NCBI RefSeq assembly: GCF_030816965.1
Contig: NZ_JAUSYQ010000002.1
Span: 6,500,001 to 6,564,000, forward strand
Length of the DNA stretch: 64,000 bases
DNA from: Streptomyces canus
GTDB taxonomy: Bacteria > Actinomycetota > Actinomycetes > Streptomycetales > Streptomycetaceae
Direction: 5' to 3'
A program made the translations under genes and the position numbers. The notes beneath the pieces are model-generated. The model did not search any database and had not been told where the DNA came from. It worked only from the letters and a program-made list of their open reading frames with translations. Of the stretch, positions 41,070 through 50,476 are shown piece after piece. Positions within the stretch are counted from its first letter, which is position 1, and each line of letters opens with the position of its first letter.

Positions 41070-44000
41070 TCAGAACAGGCCTTTGTAGCCCTGCCAGCCG
41101 CTCGCGATCTTCACCCGCGCCCCGAACGACCCCTTGCCGTTCCCGGCATTGCGCCAGAGCACACCACCGGTGTCCCGGGAGACCAGGTCCGCCTTGCCAT
41201 CGGCAGTGATGTCCCCGACTCCGACGATCACGTTGTAGGAGCCACCCCACGCCGTGAACAGCTTCACGCGCGCTTTGAAGGTGCCGTTGCCCCTGCCGTC
41301 GTACCGGTAGAGGTTGTTGGACTTGTCCTGGGCGAGTACATCCCCGATGCCGTCGCCGTTGAGGTCACCGGTGCCGACGATCTTCTTGTAGCCCTTCCAG
41401 TTGTCGTAGAGCTTCACCCGCGCGGAGAGCTTCCCTGTGGACGTGCCCTTGTAGAGGTAGACCGTGCCGGTGGAGGAGTTGCGGGCGATCAGGTCCGGGC
41501 GGCCGTCCTTGGTCACGTCACCGGGCGCGGTCAGGACGTCGTACTGCGTCCATCCGCTGGTGCCGAGACTGGTGTACGGCGTCGACGGCTCCAGATACTC
41601 ACCGCAGCCCGGCCTGTACAGCCGCAGGGCCCCGCTGCTGTACCGCACGAGCACGTCATTGCATCGGTCACCGCTCAGGTCCCCGAACGGCACCGCCTTG
41701 ATGCTGGTGGGCCAAGCATTGCCCATGGACTGCCCGGAGAACGTGCCCTTGCCGGTGCCCGCCCAGAAGTTCAGCCGGCCCGAGGAGTTGAGGACGAGCA
41801 GGTCGCCGATGCCGTCGGGGTTACCGTCCGCGCCCACGTGGTCCCGGTGCACCGGGGCCGCCTCCACCAGCCGGAAGCTGCTGTGCGCTGACACCGGCGT
41901 GCCGACACCGTCCACCGGGGCGGCCGACAGGGTCCAGTCGTACCAGCCGTTGGGTGCGAGTCCACCCGCGGTCATCCCGTCCCATCCGGCCTTGATCTCC
42001 CCGCGGGCCTCGCCGTCGACCGTGTCGACGACCTTCCCCGTCGCCTTGCTGCGCACGGTCATCCGCCAGCTCGCGGGTTTCGACAACGCCAGGGTGGTGA
42101 GGGCGTAGTACGTGGGGTCCGTGTACCGGGCGTTGAGCCATGACGAGTTCACCGCCGGACCCAGCGGGCGCAGCGGTTGCTGCGCCACCCCGGACGGTAC
42201 GAGGTGCACCTGCTCCTTGTCGTCCACGTAGGCCGCGTTGGCGCCGGCCTCGTCGACGGTCCAGCGCACGTCCCGCTGCGAGGTCCCGGTGTCGGGCAGG
42301 TCCCCGATCACCCGGCTCGCGGCCGTCCCGTCGGCGACCGTGGTGAGCGTCAGCTTTCGGGCCTGCTTGTCGTGCGTGACGACGAACCCGTCGCCGAGCT
42401 TGGCCTCGTCTGCCGGGACCGGCACGGACTTGCCTGTCGCTCGGTCGTGGACGCCGGCCCTGCCGTCGCAGGTCCAGTACAAGTAGCGGCCCAGCGCCTG
42501 GAGTTCGGTGGGGGTGCAGCCAGAGCTGAGCTTCAGGGTCTCGGTGGTCCTCTTCGTCGAGAGGTTGTACGCGGTGACCTCACCGGGACTCGCCCCCGCC
42601 GTCCACAAGATGTCGCCGGAGAGGGCGGATGCGGTGGGGGTGCGGGTGACGGCCGCAGTGCTGTTGTCGATCTCGTAGACGGACTGCTTTGTCGCGGTCG
42701 TGTGGATCACGTACCGGCCGGAGACGTCGGTGATCCGCCCGCCCGCGGGGACGCTCAGGGAACGGTAGCCGTACGGGGCGGGTCCGTCGGCGGTGAGACG
42801 GTCGTCGTCCACCGAGTTCTTCGCCAGCCAGACCACACGGTTGTCGGCCGTACCGAAGATCCGGCAGCCACCCTCTTGAACCGGGCAGTCGTACAGCGAC
42901 GTCTCGGTCCCGTCGTACGGGGACCGCGCCCCGAACGTGGGTGTGCCGGTCGCGGCGACGGTCCGCACGTAGGTGTCCCGCTCCCGGCCGCTGCCGTCGG
43001 CGACCACCAGCCGCCCCTGCTCAAGAGCCAGCCCCTGAATCCTGAACGGCGGCCTCGGCAGCGCCTTCGCCTGCGAGACGACCGGCGGGCCGCCGTCCGC
43101 GCCGGGGACGAAGCGCTGGAACCCCCAGTCGTCGGCGGCTGTACGCCCGAGATACAGGGCCGTGCCGTCCGGCGCGGCGGAGACGCCCTCGTTGGAGGAG
43201 GTGAGCAGGGTGACAGCGGCACCGCCCTTGATCGGCACCGCCTTGACGGCCTTTCCGCCGCTGGGCCGGTGGACCAGCCAGTCGCCGACGAGGGCAACAT
43301 CGGTGGCCGGGGCCGCGCTGGTGCCGTCGCCCAGGGTGACCTCGGTCGCGGTGGCCGACAGGTCGGAGCGCGGTACCACGAGGACCTTGGGGTTGCTCGG
43401 CTTGCCATAGAGCGCCACGTGGTCCCGCGAGAAGCGGACGTTGGTGTAGTCCGAGGGCAAGGGCTGGGTCCAGCCGCGCACTTGGGCGGTCTCCCGGTCG
43501 ACCTCCACCATCCGGAAGCTGCCGTCCCACTTGGCGTGGAAGAAGACGCTGGTCTCGTCCGCGCCCCGCGGCAAGCCCAGCACCTTTCCCTCGGGCACGC
43601 CGGCGATCTCGGTGTCGATCATGGCCCCGTCATCGCCCACGGTCGACAGACGGAGGTCCTTGGCCGTGGTCGTACCGTCCTCACCGGTCACGCTGCGATA
43701 GGTGACGGCCGTGCTGCCGTAGAACCGGAGCAGTGTCCGTCCCTCGGTCATCCGGACCGTGTGGGTCGTACCGCTGACGGCGTCGAACAGCAGGCTACGG
43801 CCGTCGTTGTAGCGGTAGTCGAGGACGTCACTGCCCGTGCCGAACACGAGGTACGCCCCTGCGATCGGGGGCGCGGCGATCGACTCACCGTCCGCGTACC
43901 GCGTCCACATGATCCCCGAGTGGCCCTCGATGCGGTGGAAGAAGCCCTGGGCACCGGCACCCTCCGTGCCGTAGTCCGCGCTGTTGTATCCGACAAGCGA

Positions 44001-44153
44001 GCCCGTCAGATGGGAACTCCGCAGCGTCGCCGGCACTACCGTCTCCTGCGCCTCCTCAGCCACGGCGGCGGACGGCAGCAGCGGGCTCAGTCCGGCCGCC
44101 AGCACTGCGGAGGCGGCGACGAGCCGCAGAGACGCGAAGACATGACGAGCCAC
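41070..44153 (-). CDS. Large secreted protein with VCBS/FG-GAP repeats
   Basis: 1,027 residues. GTG start with GGGGAGGG six bases upstream; signal peptide SLRLVAASAVLAAGLSPLLPSAAVA. Residues about 40-780 look like an extended beta-propeller region with many short DGT/GDR-type strands. The C-terminal 230 carry four or five FG-GAP/VCBS repeats, for example GDVTKDGRPDLIARN, GDLNGDGIGDVLAQD and GDITADGKADLVSRD, whose Asp-rich loops bind calcium as in integrin propellers. Probably an extracellular adhesin or matrix protein; no enzymatic motif seen. Confidence 0.85.
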   Translation of the reverse strand: MARHVFASLRLVAASAVLAAGLSPLLPSAAVAEEAQETVVPATLRSSHLTGSLVGYNSADYGTEGAGAQGFFHRIEGHSGIMWTRYADGESIAAPPIAGAYLVFGTGSDVLDYRYNDGRSLLFDAVSGTTHTVRMTEGRTLLRFYGSTAVTYRSVTGEDGTTTAKDLRLSTVGDDGAMIDTEIAGVPEGKVLGLPRGADETSVFFHAKWDGSFRMVEVDRETAQVRGWTQPLPSDYTNVRFSRDHVALYGKPSNPKVLVVPRSDLSATATEVTLGDGTSAAPATDVALVGDWLVHRPSGGKAVKAVPIKGGAAVTLLTSSNEGVSAAPDGTALYLGRTAADDWGFQRFVPGADGGPPVVSQAKALPRPPFRIQGLALEQGRLVVADGSGRERDTYVRTVAATGTPTFGARSPYDGTETSLYDCPVQEGGCRIFGTADNRVVWLAKNSVDDDRLTADGPAPYGYRSLSVPAGGRITDVSGRYVIHTTATKQSVYEIDNSTAAVTRTPTASALSGDILWTAGASPGEVTAYNLSTKRTTETLKLSSGCTPTELQALGRYLYWTCDGRAGVHDRATGKSVPVPADEAKLGDGFVVTHDKQARKLTLTTVADGTAASRVIGDLPDTGTSQRDVRWTVDEAGANAAYVDDKEQVHLVPSGVAQQPLRPLGPAVNSSWLNARYTDPTYYALTTLALSKPASWRMTVRSKATGKVVDTVDGEARGEIKAGWDGMTAGGLAPNGWYDWTLSAAPVDGVGTPVSAHSSFRLVEAAPVHRDHVGADGNPDGIGDLLVLNSSGRLNFWAGTGKGTFSGQSMGNAWPTSIKAVPFGDLSGDRCNDVLVRYSSGALRLYRPGCGEYLEPSTPYTSLGTSGWTQYDVLTAPGDVTKDGRPDLIARNSSTGTVYLYKGTSTGKLSARVKLYDNWKGYKKIVGTGDLNGDGIGDVLAQDKSNNLYRYDGRGNGTFKARVKLFTAWGGSYNVIVGVGDITADGKADLVSRDTGGVLWRNAGNGKGSFGARVKIASGWQGYKGLF

Positions 44154-44456
44154 GGAAGACCCTCCCCTTAAAGGAGACGGGCCGCGCGCCACTGGCCCCC
44201 CGGCCATCACGCCCGTCTCACAAGTCGGCTGATCTTACCGTCCTTTTACTGTCCGGGCTCGGTGATCAGAACCAGTTGATCGTGTCCTTCAGGAGGCGGC
44301 CGAGGGCCTGGTCGCACTGGGGTCCCGTCCTTCCGGAATGCCTGACGTCGCGTGGCTGACGGCGGGACCCGGGTCACAACCGTGTCGTCCATGGGGCCCA
44401 GCTGCGTCTTTGGACGCGACGCGTCCCGTTGCCGTTCTCGACCTGATCTCCACTGC
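44154..44456. other. Intergenic region with a leader hairpin and a decayed coding remnant
   Basis: GAGACGGGC (44174-44182) pairs with GCCCGTCTC (44211-44219), giving a nine-bp stem upstream of the VCBS gene start. Further right, minus-strand codons from about 44350 to the TGA at 44266 read with strong G/C third-position bias and encode CDQALGRLLKDTINWF. No start codon or full gene accompanies them; the corresponding upstream bases fit another frame. Confidence 0.4.
44266..44350 (-). pseudogene. Possible C-terminal remnant of a lost gene
   Basis: About 28 codons ending GPQCDQALGRLLKDTINWF then TGA, with codon bias like a real gene. They are preceded by a reading-frame change to a short ATG-initiated stretch (MDDTVVTRVPPSA...) at about 44393. 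Either a frameshifted relic or chance; I do not recognise the family. Confidence 0.3.
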
Positions 44457-44819
44457 CTACCCGAGAGCCACCTCCACCCGCACCCCCACCCGCACCCCCC
44501 ACCCCTCCATCACCCCGGCCTCCGCCTCCAGCACATGCCGGGACCGCAGCCGCGGCAGCCCCAGTCGCCCCGGCTTCATCGTGCGTACGGCGATGACGCG
44601 GAGCCGGCGGTCGAGGTAGGCGACGTCGATGGGAAACCGCATCCGGAAGGTGTGCACACTGCCCGCGGGGGAGAGGAGCAGGGCACCCTCGATGCGGTCG
44701 CGTCCCAGCAGTCCCTTCGTCCGGGCCCGGTAGGAGCTCGCGATCTCCAGCGGTACGGCGAACTCCTCCCGCTCCCCGTGCACGACCAGCTTGCCCCGCC
44801 CGTCCAGCCAGCGCCCCAT
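44457..44819 (-). CDS. DUF192 family protein
   Basis: 120 residues, a whole DUF192 domain: SSYRARTKGLLGRDRIEGALLL, VHTFRMRFPIDVAYLDRRLRV, ALPRLRSRHVLEAEAGVMEGWGV. The function of the family is unknown, although members often sit with Tad loci and envelope genes in actinobacteria. No signal peptide here. The ATG is preceded by GGGAGG at a longer-than-usual distance. Divergent from the reductase gene. Confidence 0.85.
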   Translation of the reverse strand: MGRWLDGRGKLVVHGEREEFAVPLEIASSYRARTKGLLGRDRIEGALLLSPAGSVHTFRMRFPIDVAYLDRRLRVIAVRTMKPGRLGLPRLRSRHVLEAEAGVMEGWGVRVGVRVEVALG

Positions 44820-44916
44820 CCCGGAGCCACCTCCCGCCCTGGCGTTCCCACGCCGTCCCTGTCGCCCCAGTACCGTGGGTGTCGATCCTCTCTCTTCTGC
44901 CCAGGTCAGGTGGCCG

Positions 44917-45480
44917 ATGCGAAAAATCGTCCTGATGATGTCCGTGTCCCTCGACGGCTACATCGAGGGCCCCGACCGGGACATCAGCTGGCACCGTGTC
45001 GACGACGAACTGCACACGCACATGAACGCCACGGTCGGGAGCATGGGCGGACTGCTCCACGGCCGGGTCGTCTACGAGCTCATGGCCGACTACTGGCCCA
45101 CCGCCGACGCCGACCCCGACGCCCCCGCATCCGTCAGGGAGTTCGCTCCGATCTGGCGGGATCTCCCCAAGATCGTCTACTCCCGGACCCTCACGGACGT
45201 CGACTGGAACTCCACGCTCGTCCGTGAGGTCGTACCGGAAGAGGTCCGGGCGCTGAAGGCGCAGCCGGGTGGTGATCTCGCGCTGGGCGGGGCCGACTTG
45301 GGGAAGACCTTTTTGCGGTACGGCCTCGTCGACGAGCTGCGGATCTACGTCCACCCCGTTCTCGTCGGCCGGGGCAAGCCCCTGTTCCCGCACACCGACA
45401 CGCTGACCTCCCTCCGGCTCGTCGAGTCGCACACCTTCGGCAACGGCGTCGTACTGCTGCGGTACGAGCCGACGCCGTAA
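44917..45480 (+). CDS. Dihydrofolate reductase-like (RibD C-terminal domain) protein
   Basis: 187 residues, an NADPH-binding DHFR/RibD fold: KIVLMMSVSLDGYIEGPD, HGRVVYELMADYWP, KIVYSRTLTDVDWNST, LALGGADLGKTFLRYGLVDELRIYVHPVLVGRGKPLFP. Members of this family are common in actinobacteria and mostly uncharacterised; they are not the housekeeping DHFR. AGGTGG lies just before the ATG. Confidence 0.88.
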   Translation: MRKIVLMMSVSLDGYIEGPDRDISWHRVDDELHTHMNATVGSMGGLLHGRVVYELMADYWPTADADPDAPASVREFAPIWRDLPKIVYSRTLTDVDWNSTLVREVVPEEVRALKAQPGGDLALGGADLGKTFLRYGLVDELRIYVHPVLVGRGKPLFPHTDTLTSLRLVESHTFGNGVVLLRYEPTP

Positions 45481-45520
45481 AGAAGTTGTCCTGTCCCTCC
45501 CCACGGGTAGGAAGGTCGGC

Positions 45521-46393
45521 ATGACCGAACTCGGCGCGGTGTTCCGCCCCCAACTCCCTCCCGAGCGGCTGCGGGCCCTCGCCCGGCTCGCGGACGAGAC
45601 GGGGCTCGAAGAGCTCTGGCTGTGGGAGGACTGCTTCAGGGAGGGCGGAATCTCCACCGCCGCTGCCGCCCTCGCGTGGACCGAGCGGGTGCGGATCGGC
45701 GTCGGCCTGCTCCCGGTGCCGCTGCGGAACGTCGCCATCACGGCGATGGAGGCGGCCACCCTGCACCGGATGTTCCCCGGGCGGGCGGTCCTTGGTGTCG
45801 GCCATGGTGTGCAGGACTGGATGGGGCAGGTGGGAGCGCGGGCGGAGTCGCCGCTCACCCTGCTGCGCGAGCACCTCGTCGCGCTGCGCGCCCTGTTGGC
45901 AGGCGAGCGCGTCAGCACCCGGGGGCGGTACGTCTCGTTGGACGACGTCGCCCTCGACTGGCCGCCCGAGGGTCCCGTCGAGGTGCTCACCGGGGCCACC
46001 GGCCCGCGCACCCTGCGCCTCGCGGGCGAGGCCGCCGACGGCACGGTGCTCACCGCCAACACCCCGCCCGAGGGGGTCCGCCGGGCCCGTCGGCTCATCG
46101 ACGAGGGACGGCAGAAGGCGGGGCGGCCGGACCGGCACCGGATCGTCGTCTACCTCCTCACCGCCACCGGGCCCGACGCGGCCGCCCGGCTGCGCGCCGA
46201 ACTCACCGCAGAGGGCGTCGCGGACGTCCCCGACCTCGGCGTCGCCGGGGACGCGGGGGCGGTGGCCAAGGCCGTCCAGCGACTTGCCGACGCCGGCGCC
46301 GACACGGTCGTCCTCCAGCCGACGGCCGACGAACCCGACCCGGAGAGTTTCGTACGGTTCGCCGCGGAGGACGTCCGGCCCCTGGTGCCCTGA
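45521..46393 (+). CDS. LLM-class (F420- or flavin-dependent) oxidoreductase
   Basis: 290 residues, luciferase-like monooxygenase barrel: ALARLADETGLEELWLWEDCFREGG, RVRIGVGLLPVPLRNVAITAMEAATL, GRAVLGVGHGVQDWMGQVGAR, STRGRYVSLDDVALDWPP, VLTGATGPRTLRLAGEAADGTVL. The pattern matches actinobacterial F420-dependent enzymes, so the cofactor is probably F420 rather than FMN; the substrate is unknown. AGGAAGG upstream of the ATG; 40 bases after the reductase gene, perhaps the same transcript. Confidence 0.9.
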   Translation: MTELGAVFRPQLPPERLRALARLADETGLEELWLWEDCFREGGISTAAAALAWTERVRIGVGLLPVPLRNVAITAMEAATLHRMFPGRAVLGVGHGVQDWMGQVGARAESPLTLLREHLVALRALLAGERVSTRGRYVSLDDVALDWPPEGPVEVLTGATGPRTLRLAGEAADGTVLTANTPPEGVRRARRLIDEGRQKAGRPDRHRIVVYLLTATGPDAAARLRAELTAEGVADVPDLGVAGDAGAVAKAVQRLADAGADTVVLQPTADEPDPESFVRFAAEDVRPLVP

Positions 46394-46497
46394 CCCGCTG
46401 GGCGGAGGGGATCCCCGGTCCTGAAGTGGCCGGAATCCCGAAGTGGCCGAAAAAAACGAGCGGCGCCCGCCCGCGTCATCCTGCGACGATCACTCCC

Positions 46498-47286
46498 ATG
46501 ACCTCCCACCGCACCCGTACCTTCGAGGACCTCGTCGCCGAGGGCGCCGCCGTGCCCACCGAGGGCTGGGACTTCTCGTGGTTCGAGGGGCGGGCCACCG
46601 AGGCGCGGCCCTCGTGGGGGTTCGCCCGCTCCCTCGGCGACCGCCTGGCCGGTGCCACCGCCTCGCTCGACATCCAGACCGGCGGTGGCGAGGTCCTGGA
46701 CTTCGCCCTCGGGCAGAGGGTCCGGACACCGCTGCTCGCCGCGGCCACCGAGGGCTGGCCGCCGAACGTCGCCAAGGCCACCGCCCTGCTGCGTCCGCGC
46801 GGCATCGTGGTCGTCGCCGCACCGCAGGACGCGCCGCTGCCCTTCGCCGACGACACCTTCGATCTGGTCAGCAGCCGGCACCCGGTCGACCCCCAGTGGG
46901 CGGAGATCGCGCGCGTGTTGCAGCCGGGCGGCACGTACTTCGCCCAGCACGTCGGCCCGCGCAGCGTCTTCGAACTCGTCGAGCACTTTCTCGGCCCGCA
47001 GCCGGAGGAGCAGAGCTCGGACCGTCACCCCGACCGCGAGCGCGCCGCCGCCGAGGCCGCCGGACTGGAGATCGTCGACCTGCGCGCCGAGCGCCTGCGG
47101 ATCGAGTTCCACGACATCGCCGCCGTCGTCCACTTCCTGCGCAAGGTGGTGTGGATGGTCCCCGGCTTCACCGTGGCCGAGTACGAGCCCCGGCTTCGGT
47201 CCCTGCACGAGCGGATCGAGTCCGAGGGCCCCTTCGTCGCCCACAGCAGCCGCCATCTCCTGGAGGCCCGTAAGCCACGCGCCTGA
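46498..47286 (+). CDS. Class I SAM-dependent methyltransferase
   Basis: 262 residues. Seems to keep the methyltransferase 11 fold, with LDIQTGGGEVLDFAL as motif I, ALLRPRGIVVVAAPQDAPLPFADDTFDLVSSRH and VLQPGGTYFAQHVGPRSV. The first glycine motif is DIQTGGG rather than DxGxGxG. No Shine-Dalgarno precedes the ATG (GATCACTCCC), so translation may be leaderless or coupled. Substrate unknown. Confidence 0.85.
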   Translation: MTSHRTRTFEDLVAEGAAVPTEGWDFSWFEGRATEARPSWGFARSLGDRLAGATASLDIQTGGGEVLDFALGQRVRTPLLAAATEGWPPNVAKATALLRPRGIVVVAAPQDAPLPFADDTFDLVSSRHPVDPQWAEIARVLQPGGTYFAQHVGPRSVFELVEHFLGPQPEEQSSDRHPDRERAAAEAAGLEIVDLRAERLRIEFHDIAAVVHFLRKVVWMVPGFTVAEYEPRLRSLHERIESEGPFVAHSSRHLLEARKPRA

Positions 47287-47673
47287 CGTTCCCGGGTGCA
47301 GACGGCTCCCAGATAGCTGCAAATCGGACAACTGGTGCATCGTGCGTCGGCCTGGACCGCATATCCATGGTCTTCACGGGGTTTCCACATCGTTATCCCA
47401 GGCGGCTCGCCTCCAGTCTGCGGCTGACGTAAATTCAAAGCGAGGCAATTCGCGTCAGCAAAGCTGCGCGGTGGCACCGCGCAGAGGAGGGGGCTGCGCG
47501 GTGCCGCGCCCACTTCCCGGCGTCAAAGAAACGTTCCGACCCGGAGTCACCCGCTTGGGCGATGCCCCACGTCCCCATGATTCCGCCGTGATTCGGCCAC
47601 GAAACCCCCATGAACAGGGCTTCGATCGGCCACCGTGCCGTCGCCGTCCGACTCCGGAGAGTAGTTTTGGCGC
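47287..47673. other. Intergenic region, hairpin only
   Basis: The gap is unusually AT-rich in places (GTAAATTCAAAGCGAGGCAATTC around 47430). A nine-bp stem CTGCGCGGT/ACCGCGCAG with a GGC loop lies at 47464-47484, followed by a related imperfect repeat at about 47493; these may terminate the methyltransferase transcript. No protein gene is supported. Confidence 0.45.
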
Positions 47674-47765
47674 GCCGATGCGCCCACCATTCCTCACGAA
47701 GGGTTATGGTGGAACCCCCCCCTCGGGCCGGTCCGTCTCCCCCCCACGGACCGGCCCGTTTTTTC
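47674..47765 (+). ncRNA. Candidate small RNA or transcribed leader ending in a U-tract terminator
   Basis: A -10-like TAGTTT (47662-47667) would start a transcript near 47674. Downstream are hairpin 1 (CCACCAT 47684-47690 with ATGGTGG 47706-47712, inner CCT/AGG, loop CACGA), then hairpin 2, a 12-bp perfect stem followed by T6. No protein gene fits inside; a tiny ATG frame at 47706 has AAGGG before it but no coding character. It could be an independent sRNA or an attenuated leader of the cis-prenyltransferase gene 200 bases on. The -35 is weak. Confidence 0.45.
47725..47764 (+). terminator. Canonical rho-independent terminator
   Basis: GGGCCGGTCCGT (47725-47736) pairs perfectly with ACGGACCGGCCC (47746-47757) around a C-rich loop and is followed by G and six T residues. 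This is the strongest terminator in the window, and no annotated protein gene lies directly before it. Confidence 0.9.
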
Positions 47766-47967
47766 TCGCGCGGACCAGGACGCTTCTTCCTGCCGACGCA
47801 GGGGCCACCCACCCGAAGGGCTTCACAGCCCCGCCGCGCCGACACCACCGGCCCCCACAACACGCAGGAGCGCACGGGCAGATGGCCCCCCGTACACCGG
47901 GCGTCCGACACTCCCCGGTACGCTCTAGCCGCGGGGACCGCCATCCGTCAAAGGGGCTGACAATCAC

Positions 47968-48741
47968 GTGAACCTGCGCGACAAGCTGCGCGGCCTGCTC
48001 GTCAGGCTCTACGCACGCCGGGTGGAAGGCCACCTGGACCACGCCCAGGTGCCGAAGCACATCGGTGTCATCGTGGACGGCAGTCGGCGCTGGGCGAAGG
48101 CAGCCGGTTCCACCCCTGTCGACGGCCACCGCGCCGGCGCGGAGAAGATCGAGGAGTTCCTCGGCTGGTGCACCGAGACGGACGTCGAGGTCGTCACCCT
48201 CTGGCTGCTGTCGACGGACAACTTCAACCGCCCGCCGGAGGAGCTCGGTCCCCTCCTCGGCATCATCGAGGACGTCGTCCGCACCCTCGCCGCCGACGGC
48301 CGCTGGCGGGTCCACCACGTCGGCACCCCCGACCTGCTGCCCTCCCCGATGCAGACGGCGCTGAAGGAGGCGGAGGAGTCCACGGCCCACGTCGACGGCA
48401 TACTCGTCAACGTCGCCATCGGCTACGGCGGCCGCCAGGAGATCGCCGACGCCGTACGGTCGATGCTGCTGGACGCGCACGACAAGGGCACCTCGATGGA
48501 GGAGCTCGCCGAGGCCGTCGACATCGACATGATCGGCCGCCATCTCTACACCGGCGACCAGCCCGACCCCGACCTCGTGATCCGTACCAGCGGTGAGCAG
48601 CGGCTGTCCGGCTTCATGCTGTGGCAGACCGCCCATTCGGAGTACTACTTCTGCGAGGTCTTCTGGCCGGCCTTCCGCAAGGTCGACTTCCTGCGCGCGC
48701 TGCGCGACTACGCGGCACGCCACCGCCGCTACGGCGGCTGA
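47968..48741 (+). CDS. uppS: Cis-prenyltransferase (isoprenyl diphosphate synthase, UppS family)
   Basis: 257 residues. Condenses isopentenyl diphosphate units in cis onto allylic diphosphates to make undecaprenyl-type or shorter Z-prenyl carrier lipids for wall synthesis. Catalytic Asp37 is in GVIVDGSRRWAK, and the C-terminal IPP-binding motif is DLVIRTSGEQRLSGFMLWQ, with the final EVFWPAF. The usual MDGNGRWA is here VDGSRRWA, seen in actinobacterial short-chain or second-copy enzymes, so product length is uncertain. GTG start, AAGGGG 11 bases upstream. Confidence 0.92.
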   Translation: MNLRDKLRGLLVRLYARRVEGHLDHAQVPKHIGVIVDGSRRWAKAAGSTPVDGHRAGAEKIEEFLGWCTETDVEVVTLWLLSTDNFNRPPEELGPLLGIIEDVVRTLAADGRWRVHHVGTPDLLPSPMQTALKEAEESTAHVDGILVNVAIGYGGRQEIADAVRSMLLDAHDKGTSMEELAEAVDIDMIGRHLYTGDQPDPDLVIRTSGEQRLSGFMLWQTAHSEYYFCEVFWPAFRKVDFLRALRDYAARHRRYGG

Positions 48742-49082
48742 CCAACCGTTCCGGGTACCCCGTTCGGGGCAGAAGTGTCACATTTTCAGCGGGATACCCC
48801 CGGATCCCCAGGAGTTCACCAGGGCGTCGTCACATGAGTCGGCATGGCATCGCTTGTTCGAGGGCATAAGGCAGTCAGGTCGATGCCCGAACCACGGGTG
48901 TCGGATCTCAGCGGACGGCACGGGGCCGTCCGCCCGGGAGGCCCCTTGCACCAGCTCGACCGTGCGGTCACAGCACGGAAGAAGCAGTGGAGGGCCGGTT
49001 CCCGGTCCGTGCAAACGGGCCGACGACCGGTCCAGCTCCACTCCGTCGCTCCCCGACCTCATCCGAGGGGGTACGTCCTTCC
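48742..49082. other. Intergenic region with a stem-loop
   Basis: GCGGACGGC (48911-48919) and GCCGTCCGC (48925-48933) form a nine-bp stem with loop ACGGG, 170 bases after the cis-prenyltransferase stop. It may be a late terminator or part of the phoH leader. No gene or recognised riboswitch is seen. Confidence 0.4.
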
Positions 49083-50408
49083 GTGGTGACCAGCACAAAG
49101 CGCCGCATGCCTGACCGGCGCACCTATGTTCTCGACACCAGCGTCCTGCTGGCCGACCCGAACGCCCTGAACCGCTTCGACGAGCACGAGGTCGTGCTCC
49201 CCATCGTCGTGGTCACGGAGCTGGAGGCCAAGAGGCACCATCCCGAACTCGGCTACTTCGCCCGGCAGGCCCTGCGGCTGCTCGACGAGTTCCGGGTCCG
49301 GTTCGGCCGACTCGACGCCCCCATCCCGATCGGGGAACTCGGCGGGACCGTCCGTGTCGAGCTCAACCACTCGGACCCCAGCGTGCTGCCGTCCGGATAC
49401 CGCCTTGGTGACAACGACTCCCGCATCCTCGCGGTCGCCCGCAACCTGCAGGCCGAGGGGTTCGACGTCACTGTCGTGTCGAAGGACCTCCCGCTCAGGA
49501 TCAAGGCGTCCTCGGTCGGGCTCCTCGCCGAGGAGTACCGCGCCGAACTCGCCATCACGGAGAATTCCGGCTGGACCGGAATGTCCGAGCTGACCCTGCC
49601 GGGTGAACAGGTGGACATCCTCTTCGACGAGGGGCATGTCTACGTTCCCGAGGCCGCCGACATCCCCGTGCACACCGGGCTGACGATCCACTCGGAGCGC
49701 GGCAAGGCCCTCGGCCGGGTCTCGCCCGAGGGAAACGTCCGTCTGGTGCGCGGCGACCGGGAGGCGTTCGGCATCAAGGGGAGGAGCGCGGAGCAGCGCA
49801 TCGCGCTGGACATCCTCCTCGACCCGGACATCGGGATCGTGTCCATGGGCGGCCGGGCCGGCACCGGCAAGTCGGCGCTCGCGCTGTGCGCGGGTCTGGA
49901 GGCGGTCCTGGAGCGCCGCCAGCACAAGAAGGTCATGGTCTTCCGTCCGCTCTACGCGGTCGGCGGGCAGGAACTGGGCTATCTGCCGGGCTCCGAGTCC
50001 GAGAAGATGAGCCCCTGGGCGCAGGCGGTCTTCGACACGCTGTCCGCGGTCACCAGCCGCGAGGTCATCGAGGAGGTCACCGCACGCGGCATGCTCGAGG
50101 TTCTGCCGCTCACCCACATCCGCGGCCGCTCGCTCCACGACGCGTTCGTGATCGTGGACGAGGCGCAGTCCCTGGAACGGAATGTACTTCTCACCGTTCT
50201 GTCCCGAATCGGCGCGAATTCACGGGTCGTTCTGACCCATGACGTGGCCCAGCGGGACAATCTGAGGGTCGGTCGCTACGACGGTGTCGTCGCCGTGGTG
50301 GAGAAGCTGAAGGGTCACCCCCTCTTCGCCCACGTCACGCTGACGAGGTCCGAGAGGTCCCAGATCGCGGCCCTTGTGACCGAAATGCTCGAAGACGGCC
50401 AGATCTAG
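49083..50408 (+). CDS. PIN-PhoH fusion ATPase (PhoH2 type)
   Basis: 441 residues. The N-terminal PIN ribonuclease domain ([15 protein letters not shown] with Asp in [25 protein letters not shown] and [11 protein letters not shown]) is fused to a PhoH ATPase: [16 protein letters not shown]alker A near residue 262, [21 protein letters not shown]alker B and [12 protein letters not shown]. PhoH2 proteins unwind and cleave RNA. Two adjacent GTG codons (49083 and 49086) are possible starts; an ATG eight codons in is the alternative. The nearest purine run, GAGGGG, is 12 bases upstream of the first GTG. Confidence 0.93.
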   Translation: MVTSTKRRMPDRRTYVLDTSVLLADPNALNRFDEHEVVLPIVVVTELEAKRHHPELGYFARQALRLLDEFRVRFGRLDAPIPIGELGGTVRVELNHSDPSVLPSGYRLGDNDSRILAVARNLQAEGFDVTVVSKDLPLRIKASSVGLLAEEYRAELAITENSGWTGMSELTLPGEQVDILFDEGHVYVPEAADIPVHTGLTIHSERGKALGRVSPEGNVRLVRGDREAFGIKGRSAEQRIALDILLDPDIGIVSMGGRAGTGKSALALCAGLEAVLERRQHKKVMVFRPLYAVGGQELGYLPGSESEKMSPWAQAVFDTLSAVTSREVIEEVTARGMLEVLPLTHIRGRSLHDAFVIVDEAQSLERNVLLTVLSRIGANSRVVLTHDVAQRDNLRVGRYDGVVAVVEKLKGHPLFAHVTLTRSERSQIAALVTEMLEDGQI

Positions 50409-50435
50409 GCCATCTGGGGTAATCCAGGGCCAGTT

Positions 50436-50476
50436 GGCGCCGTCCGGAAAGGCCAAGAGCCTAGCCGGGCGGCGCC
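50436..50476 (+). terminator. Terminator after phoH
   Basis: GGCGCCGTCCGG (50436-50447) pairs with CCGGGCGGCGCC (50465-50476), 12 bp including one G-T pair, with GGC/GCC extending into the loop. It starts 28 bases after the stop. Confidence 0.75.

Noticed and set aside
39400..47286. Secondary-metabolite cluster around the P450 (P450, LLM oxidoreductase, methyltransferase)
   Set aside because: No core biosynthetic gene (PKS, NRPS, terpene cyclase, precursor peptide) is present, and the genes are on different strands and separated by unrelated ones.
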